From Candidatus Altimarinota bacterium (GTDB lineage Bacteria > Patescibacteriota > Gracilibacteria > GCA-2401425 > JAJOLG01): a stretch of 21,961 nt of DNA. The DNA is taken from NCBI GenBank assembly GCA_021129445.1, contig JAJOLG010000011.1:1-21961 (forward strand), given 5' to 3'. Made by a program: the position numbers and the translations under genes. Shown here in pieces: positions 15,753-21,961 of the stretch. Numbering within the stretch: position 1 is the stretch's first letter; each line of letters opens with the position of its first letter. The notes under the pieces were generated by a model. That model was not told the origin of the DNA and did not search any database. It saw nothing but the letters and a program-made list of their open reading frames with translations.

Positions 15753-18700
15753 ATGAAAAAAATTTTTAGCTTAATTTTAATTTCTATATTTTTTACAAAT
15801 ATTTTTTCTGTTCAAAATATTTTTGCAGAAGAAAAAAAAGACAATTTTCCGGATAAATCAATTCCAGAAATTACAAAAATTGAGATGGTTTATGCAAATA
15901 AAGAGTGAGATTTTTTCATTTATTGAAAAAATTTTTGAAAAGATTTGGCTAACATTGAAGTTTTAGTTGCACCAAAAAATTTTGATTTGTGATTGTGAAA
16001 ATGAGAAAAAAATCAAATCAAAGTAAGAGTTGATAAAATTTATAATACAATGTTAACCTGAAAAATTGAACAGGAGTATAAAAATTGAATTTTAATTGTA
16101 AAAAAGAAAATCTGAGAAAAAGAATTTGTTTCTTCGAATAAGAAAAAAGTGGATTTTTGACTTCCAACTTTGAAAAAAGTTGAAGCACCGAATTGATTTT
16201 TGTGATGAAAAAAGGTGATTTTTTCGTGAGAAAATTTTAAAAAACCGATTTATTGAATTTTGTGATCCGAGAAAATAATTTGTGAAAAAGATGATGAAAA
16301 CACTTGTGAAATTACAATTCCAAAAGATATAACAATTTCTTGAAAAATCTGAATTGAATCATATTGATTTGAAACTTTGCTTTGAGAAAGTGTTTCTATT
16401 GAAAAAACAGCAACTGTGAAAGTGACTTCATATTCAAACAATTTGATAAATTTTTCTGTAAAAGGTTTTGAATTTAAAGATTTGATTAAACCTTTAAAAA
16501 CAAAAAAAGATTATGATGATTTTCAGGATTGAAAGCCAATGGAGTTGAATTCTTGAATAAAAGTTTATGTTGATTGACAAAATTTAACAAAATGTACAGT
16601 TTATAAAACTTTAAGAATTTCTTGTGAAATAGATAAAGAAATTTATCAGCAATGAATTTGATATATTGATTTTTTTGGGATTAAAACACCATTTTTTTCT
16701 TATGATTTATCGGATAAAACACCATATTTAAGAGATTTTAAAAATGAAATAAAGTGGTCATCTTATCAAGATTGAAAATGACAAACTGTTGAGGGAAATA
16801 GGATTTATATCACCATGTGAGTTGAAAATTTTGAGTATCAAAGATCAAATGAGCTTTGACAAGCCACAAAAAATGATTTTGTTTTGGTGTTTTGATGAAA
16901 GGAATACAAGGTTTGAGATAGAAATTTTACCCTTTGAAGGAATAAAGTTGAGCTAAAATTAGAGGATTTTCCATCAAAAATGCAATGAGATATTTATGTA
17001 AAATTGTGAAATGTTGTTGGAAAATCAATTCCTTACGATTTTTGAGATTATATTCCAGAAATTTATAAAGTTTATAAATGAGAAAAAAAAGATGAATTTG
17101 TGATTGAGTGAAAAAATTTAACAAATTTTAATAATTTAGATGCATCGTTAAGCTTTTGAGATATTTCTTTATCGACAGCTGATATTAAAAAAATAATGTC
17201 AGAAAAAGAAAAAGAGGCAAAAGAAATTATTAAAAAATATGAAGATTGGATAAAATTGGAGGAAAAAGAAGATTTGCCAGATACTGAAAAAATAAATTGA
17301 TATAGAAATCAAATTTCAAAATGGAATTCAGTTTTGATAGATTTACAAAATTGAATTTATGAAAGAAATTATAAAGATGAATCAAAAACAGAATGAGAAA
17401 TTGTAAAAAAATCTGATACCAGAATAGTTTTTAAAGTTTTTGATGCAGGTGAATATTGAAAATCAATTTGAAAATGAGATTATACTGTTTCTGTGACTTC
17501 AAATTGACAAACTACAAATAAAATTGATTTTTTTTACGACCCAGAATATCCATTAAATGAAGCATTTGCATATCCAGAAATTGAAAAAATGTATTTTGTA
17601 AATTGAGCATGAGATCCTTCAAAAATTGAAATTAAATGAAAATTTTTAGATAGAATAAAAGAATTATATTTTACTGATTTGAAGGCACAAATTATTAAAA
17701 AAACAAAAAATTTACTTTTAGTTGAGGTTGATCCATGAGCAATTTTAAGAAAAAGGTGAACAATTATTGCCAAACTTGATGATTTTACAATGACTAGTAA
17801 TTTACTTTTTTATGAATTTATTGACGATAAAACAAATGAAATTTCTTTAAAGTGGAAGAAAATTGAGAAAAAACTTGATAAAGATTGAAATCCAATTTCT
17901 GAAAAAATTGATGAAGATAAAAAAACTTTTGAGTTATTATTTAAAAATACTTATAAAGATTTAATTTTAAAAAATTTAAAAATTAAAATTGAAAAATTAG
18001 ATAATTGAGATTTTCCATTTTATGATTTTTCTTTGAATTATCCGTGATGAAGTTTAAAGTGAGTTTATGATAAAAAATCAAAAACAATAAATTTTAAAAA
18101 TACAGATTTTTCAAAAATTATTCCTGTAAATACTGATAAAATGTACGATTTTATAATTACTTTTAATAAAATAAATTTTTGAAAGTGAGAAGTAAAAATC
18201 TCTGTTGTTGATTTAAATTTTTATGATGATTTTAAATTTCCAAAGAAAATTTCATCTAAAAAAATTTCATTTTCAAAAACTCCAAAATTTTATCAAGTTT
18301 CAGATGATTTTTGAAAATTTTGTAGAGAAATAAATTTAAAATGAGAGTTTGTGCTTTGTTGATCAGAAATTTGATTTGATAATTTGGAAGAGTCTGATGT
18401 TTTTAAAGAAGAGGTTATAAAATCTGATTTTAGAGCACCAAAAAAAGATACTTCAAAAATTGCAGATTTTGTTGATGTTGATAAAAATCAATGGTTTGAA
18501 CCATATGTTGTAGATTTATTCCAAAGGTGAATTATTCAATGATATTGAGAGAAATCAAAATTTTTTAAACCTTTAAAAACGATTACAAGGGCAGAGGCTG
18601 TAAAAATTTTGTTAATTGCAAGAAGTGAAGATGTATCAGATTTGAGTTATAAAGTTTATGCATTTGAAGATGTTCCAGAAGGGCATTGGGCGAAAAATAT

Positions 18701-19007
18701 TTTGGAATATGCTGTTAGAAATAAATTTTTGAGTCCTGTGAAAAATTTTCATTTAAATAGAGAGATTACAAGAGGTGAGGCGGCAAAGTTAATTACAAAG
18801 TTTTTTTGAAGAACGGTGCCAAAATATTCACAATTTTCACTTTTGGATTTGTGAAAACATTGGTCATCAAATCATGCAGAGTATTTGTTTCAAAATAAAA
18901 TAATTTCTTGAGTTTGAGATACAAATGAATTTAAACCTGAGAATAAAGTGACGAGATCGGAATTTGCTAAAATGATTAGTTTGGCGATGAAATATTGGGC
19001 AAGGTAA
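15753..19007 (+). CDS. Large secreted surface protein with IPT/TIG-like modules and three C-terminal SLH repeats
   Basis: 1084 residues in one frame once TGA is Gly. An N-terminal signal peptide (Lys-rich start, hydrophobic core FSLILISIFFTNIFS, cut probable near Ala26) exports it. Immunoglobulin-like IPT/TIG modules are suggested by repeated phrases of the form P-x-I-x-K-V-x...G-x-N-F, for example YGKNFGK, FSGENFKK, IEGKNLTNF and IKGKFLD. An internal charged, helical stretch (about 470-530) may be a coiled-coil spacer. Three SLH-like repeats end the protein (about 905-960, 970-1015, 1028-1084): QWFEPYVVDLFQRGII ... TITRAEAVKIL, GHWAKNILEYAVRNKF ... ITRGEAAKLIT, and HWSSNHAEYLFQNKII ... KVTRSEFAKMI. 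SLH repeats bind cell-wall polymers, so this is probably an S-layer or surface-attachment protein. A hairpin terminator follows. Confidence 0.85.
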
Positions 19008-19020
19008 TAAGTAAAATATT

Positions 19021-19058
19021 TTAAAATCATCATAATTTTTTTTATGGTGATTTTTTAA
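19021..19058 (+). terminator. SLH-protein gene terminator
   Basis: A 13-bp stem with one G-U pair (AAAATCATCATAA / TTATGGTGATTTT) around a T-rich loop, followed by Ts, 14 bases after the tandem TAATAA stop. Confidence 0.85.
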
Positions 19059-19064
19059 TTTTTT

Positions 19065-19094
19065 TTGCATAAAAAAAATTTTTTTGAATATAAA
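19065..19094 (+). promoter_or_regulatory. Promoter of the FtsB-like gene
   Basis: TTGCAT (19065-19070) and TATAAA (19089-19094) with an 18-base A-tract/T-tract spacer, just after the preceding terminator. The ATG is only 8 bases from the -10, so the mRNA would have almost no leader if this is the start site. Confidence 0.45.
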
Positions 19095-19102
19095 AAAAAT
19101 CA

Positions 19103-19507
19103 ATGATAAAAAAAAATAATCAATTTTTTAAGGCTTTTAAAACAAATTTTTCAATAATTTTTTGGAGTATTTTTATAATTTCAACATTATTTTTTTTATC
19201 AAAATCATTTTATGAAGAAAAAAAAGTTGATGATTATTTAATTGAGTTTAAGAAACAAAATCAAAAAATTTGACAAAAAAATTTACAACAAGAACAGGAT
19301 TTAAAATTTTTTGAGTCAAAATTTTACAAAGAAATTTATGCAAAAGAAAATTTAAATCTTTTGAATAAATGAGAAAAAGTGATTATTTTTGAAGATTGAG
19401 ATAGTTGAAAAAAGTTTTTTTTGGAAGATTTTTTGAAGGAAAATTTTACTGATGAAAAAGAAATTACAAATGCACAAAAATGGGCAAAATTATTTAATTT
19501 ATATTAG
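19103..19507 (+). CDS. FtsB/DivIC-like septum formation initiator (134 aa)
   Basis: 134 residues. The architecture is that of FtsB/DivIC: short polar N-terminus (MIKKNNQFFKAFKTN), one membrane helix at about 17-33 (SIIFWSIFIISTLFFLS), then a Lys/Glu/Gln-rich periplasmic coiled coil (about 34-75) and a small C-terminal part with YKEIYAKENLNLLNKGEKVIIFED. The last phrase resembles the family's ARE-x-L-x-x-VKxGE-x-VI motif, which is the best specific evidence. FtsB-type proteins link FtsL and FtsQ in the division complex at the septal membrane. The stop overlaps the stop of the convergent dCMP deaminase gene by three bases. Family is probable rather than certain. Confidence 0.75.
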
Positions 19508-19953
19508 TTTTCTAAATCTTCAATTTGAATAATTTCTTTTCAATTTTCTTTTACAAATTTTTCAGCATCGCTTGTTCATCACATTTTATCATATTTTTTA
19601 GAATAAACAATTTTTTTAATTCAGCTTGCTAAAATATTTTTTGTGCATTGAAAACAAGGTTCCAAAGTGCAATAAATTGTTGATCATTCAATTTCAACTC
19701 AATTTCTCGCAGCCCATAAAATCGCATTCATTTCCGCATGAATTTCGTATTTTAAAGACCAATCGTGATGATCTTTTGTGTATTCTCATTTCCAATAATC
19801 GCAACAATTTATGTATCAAGACGGTGTTCCGTTGTATCAAGTTGATAAAATTCTATTGTCTTTAACAATAACAGCTCAAACTTGTTTTGAAACACACTTT
19901 GATCAAGTTGAAATTTCTTGTGCGATTTTTAAAAAATTTTTATCTGTTAGCAT
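19504..19953 (-). CDS. Deoxycytidylate (dCMP) deaminase-like cytidine/deoxycytidylate deaminase
   Basis: 149 residues. Converts dCMP to dUMP for thymidylate synthesis, a zinc hydrolase of the cytidine deaminase superfamily. The family signature is intact: HAEMNAIL with zinc ligand His72 and general acid/base Glu74, and CTLEPCFQC with zinc ligands Cys100 and Cys103. The N-terminus has [27 protein letters not shown], the usual start of dCMP deaminases (ComEB/Dcd type), and the inserted Cys/His-rich section (NCCDYW, KDHHDW) is that of dCMP rather than guanine or tRNA deaminases. The start is supported by length. It converges on the FtsB-like gene with stops overlapping. A gene symbol is not given since ComEB and dcd-type names both apply. 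Confidence 0.92.
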
Positions 19954-20224
19954 AGTAGTTGATTTTTTTTGTAGAAAATAATAGAAAAAAATTGTAAGGC
20001 AAATTTCTTATTGGAAATTGTTGAAATATTTTTTGTTTTCATATATCAATTAAAAAATTCATACAATCAGCGATGATTTTTGGAAAGACCAAGTTTTAAC
20101 AATAAAAAAATTTAGACAAAAAATAAATTAAAAAATAAATTTCTTGAAAAAAGAAAATAAAATTTTTCAATTTAAATATTGAAAAATAAAGCGTTAAACT
20201 TCACTAGATCCTTTTTTAAACAAA
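19954..20224. other. Non-coding interval between dCMP deaminase and pnp terminator
   Basis: About 270 bases without a convincing gene on either strand. The only gene-like piece is a frame of about 24 codons at 20054-20130 (peptide including SDDFWKDQVLTIKKF), which lacks an ATG start and is stopped just upstream. It is slightly more G/C-containing than its surroundings. It also holds the dCMP-deaminase leader. No strong hairpin or tRNA is seen. Confidence 0.4.
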
Positions 20225-20254
20225 AAAAATCTGGAAAAAATTTTCCAGATTTTT
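20225..20254. terminator. pnp terminator (bidirectional hairpin)
   Basis: A 14-bp perfect stem (AAAAATCTGGAAAA with its complement) with a very short AA loop, so the inner pairs will not form; A- and T-tracts on either side. It lies 13 bases after the pnp stop on the minus strand. Confidence 0.85.
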
Positions 20255-20267
20255 AATTTTTTTTAAA

Positions 20268-21961
20268 CTAATTCAACCCTTTCATCGTTAATTTATTTCT
20301 ACCTTGAGAATCAATTTCAACTAATTTAACTTTTACAAAATCTCATTCCTTTGGCATTTCAGAAATATCATTTATTCTTTTGTCAGAAATTTGAGAAATG
20401 TGAACTAATCAGTCAATTCAGGTCATAAATTGAACAAAAATTCAGAATTCCATTACTTTTACAACTTTTCATTCATAAATTTTTCAAGGTTCTGGTTTTT
20501 CCAAAAGTGTTTCAATATATTTTTTAGCAGCATTTCATAAAAGCTGAGTTTCTGCTGTAATTACCACATTTCATTCATCAGAAATATTTATTTCACATCA
20601 AAATTCTGCAATAATTTTATTAATTGTTTCTCATCATTTTCAAATCACAATTTTAATATCGTCTTCTGAAATTTTGAAAGAAATAAGAGAAGGTGCAGTA
20701 TCTTTTAATTTTTTTCTTACACTTGGAATTGCAGAAAGCATTGCATCCATTACTTTTAATCTTCACAATCTTGCTTTTTCAAAGGCTTCTTTGAAAATTT
20801 CCATTTTTATTCAAGTTAGCTTGATGTCCATTTGAATACAAGTAATTCAATCTTTTGTTCAAGTCACTTTGAAATCCATATCTCATCAGAAATCTTCTTC
20901 ATCTTGTAAATCTGTCAAAACTTTATATTCTCAAGTTTCGTAATCTGTCATAAGTCACATTGCAATTCAAGAAACAGGTTCTTTGATTGGCACTCATGCA
21001 TCCATTAAAGAAAGTGTTGATCAACAAGTTGCAGCCATTGATGATGAACCATTTGATGATAAAATTTCACTTACAACTCTGATTGTGTATGGAAAATCTT
21101 CAACTGATGGTAAAACAGGTTTTAATGCTCTTTCAGCAAGTGCTCAATGTCAAATTTCTCTGTTTCAAGTCATTAATCTATTTGAAACTTCTCAAACTGA
21201 AAATGGAGGGAAGTTATAATGATGGAAATAATTTTTTGTTGAATCTCATTCAACTCAGTCTATTATTTGCACATCTCAAGGTCATCAAAGTGTCACAACT
21301 GATAATCATTGAGTTTCTCATCTGTTAAAAAGTCAAACTCAGTGAACTCTTGGTAAAATATCAACCTCACAGTTTAAAGGCCTAATTTCATCAAGTCATC
21401 TTCATTTTATTCTTCTCTCTTTTTTTAAAATGTTGTATCTGATTACTCATTTTTGAACTTTATTGAAAACTTCCATTACTTCTTTTTCATTACAAATTTC
21501 TTCTTCATCAGAATTTAATTCTTCACAAATTTCCTTTGCTGCAAGTTTTGATAAATCTCACATTTTTGCAAATCTATCTCATTTTGAAATATCTTCATAA
21601 ATTATTTCTTCAATTTGATCAGAATATTTTTCTTCAATTAAAGGTTTAATTCTTTCATCTGGAATTTTTACCTCATATTTTCTTTTTTCTTTTCAAACTT
21701 CTTTTTTGATTTTTTCAATAAATTCAATAAATTTTTTTCAATTTTCTAATCAAAATTCCATCGCTTCAATCATTTTTTCCTCTGTGATAATATTTGCACC
21801 AGCTTCAATCATCGCAATATTATCTTTTGTACAAGCAACTAAAAGGTCTAAATCAGATTTTTCCATTTCTTCAACAGTTGGATTTAAAATAAAATCTCAT
21901 TTTTCATCCATTCAAACTCTAACTAAAACATTTTCAATAAATGGAATATCAGAAATAGCAA
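20268..21961 (-). CDS. pnp: Polyribonucleotide nucleotidyltransferase (PNPase), N-terminus outside window
   Basis: 564 codons visible, ending in TAG; the complete enzyme is about 700, so roughly 130 N-terminal residues lie beyond the window. PNPase degrades RNA 3' to 5' using phosphate. Signatures of the second RNase PH domain are clear: [50 protein letters not shown], and the catalytic aspartates in DEEDFGGDMDFKVTGTKDG. The helical domain between the PH repeats (the Glu/Lys-rich section near 21450-21800) is as expected. Then a KH domain with GKGG (IVIGKGGETINKI) and a final S1 domain with FGIFVQFMTGIDGLVHIS. Many glycines are TGA, including three of four in IGKGGE. It is followed by a terminator. 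Secure. Confidence 0.97.

Noticed and set aside
20983-21328. Two overlapping + strand frames
   Set aside because: Antisense to the catalytic part of pnp, which reads perfectly on the minus strand.
1-21961. CRISPR array, prophage, insertion sequence or biosynthetic cluster
   Set aside because: No regularly spaced repeats, transposase, integrase or phage genes, and no terminal inverted repeats were found. A/T homopolymers explain apparent short repeats.

Overview
The window reads as a chromosomal segment of a UGA-recoded Patescibacterium of the Gracilibacteria (BD1-5) or Absconditabacteria (SR1) type, where UGA encodes glycine (genetic code 25). Under the standard code almost every gene breaks into fragments. 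Read with TGA as Gly, long frames covering nearly the whole window appear, and TGA falls on invariant glycines: P-loop and SAM-binding glycines, the PNPase KH GKGG loop and the bL27 N-terminus. All 22 complete or 3'-complete stops seen on full genes, and that of the partial first gene, are TAA or TAG. Base composition is extremely AT-rich. The two candidate phyla cannot be separated from this window alone.

Layout, left to right. 2-801: end of an unknown gene and two small unknown overlapping genes. 866-2248: DedA-family membrane protein abutting a KsgA/PmtA-like methyltransferase. 2311-2387: tRNA-Asp (minus). 2542-5195: tyrS, an orphan RelE-like toxin and a type IV prepilin peptidase, converging on rlmL (minus, 5209-6315). 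6385-8567: Na+/Ca2+-exchanger-family antiporter and MscS channel. 8709-13160: lysS, a DnaQ-like exonuclease, a ribosome hibernation factor and a membrane-anchored MurF, most with their own terminator and promoter. 13294-13968: unknown winged-helix plus transmembrane protein, overlapping tail-to-tail a minus-strand block of a 78-aa unknown gene, fmt and rpmA (bL27). 15753-19007: a 1084-aa secreted protein with IPT/TIG-like modules and three SLH repeats. 19103-19507: FtsB/DivIC-like protein, overlapping tail-to-tail a dCMP deaminase (minus). 20268-21961: the 3' part of pnp (minus).

Most genes are housekeeping: translation (tyrS, lysS, fmt, rpmA, rlmL, tRNA-Asp, hibernation factor), RNA turnover (pnp), DNA and nucleotide metabolism (exonuclease, dCMP deaminase) and wall or division (murF, ftsB-like). 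The surface-related content is a prepilin peptidase (type IV pili) and an S-layer-like protein, both expected of small host-attached Patescibacteria. Genes mostly lie singly between strong hairpin terminators. Promoters are of the TTGCTA-N17-TAxAAT type. Starts are preceded by A-rich leaders without an evident Shine-Dalgarno sequence.

Most notable: pervasive UGA-to-Gly recoding, an apparent frameshift at the murF N-terminus, the SLH/IPT surface protein, a prepilin peptidase with an enlarged loop, a lone RelE-like toxin that favours GGA, an unknown winged-helix/TM protein, and a shared non-SD leader. No CRISPR array, insertion sequence or prophage was seen.
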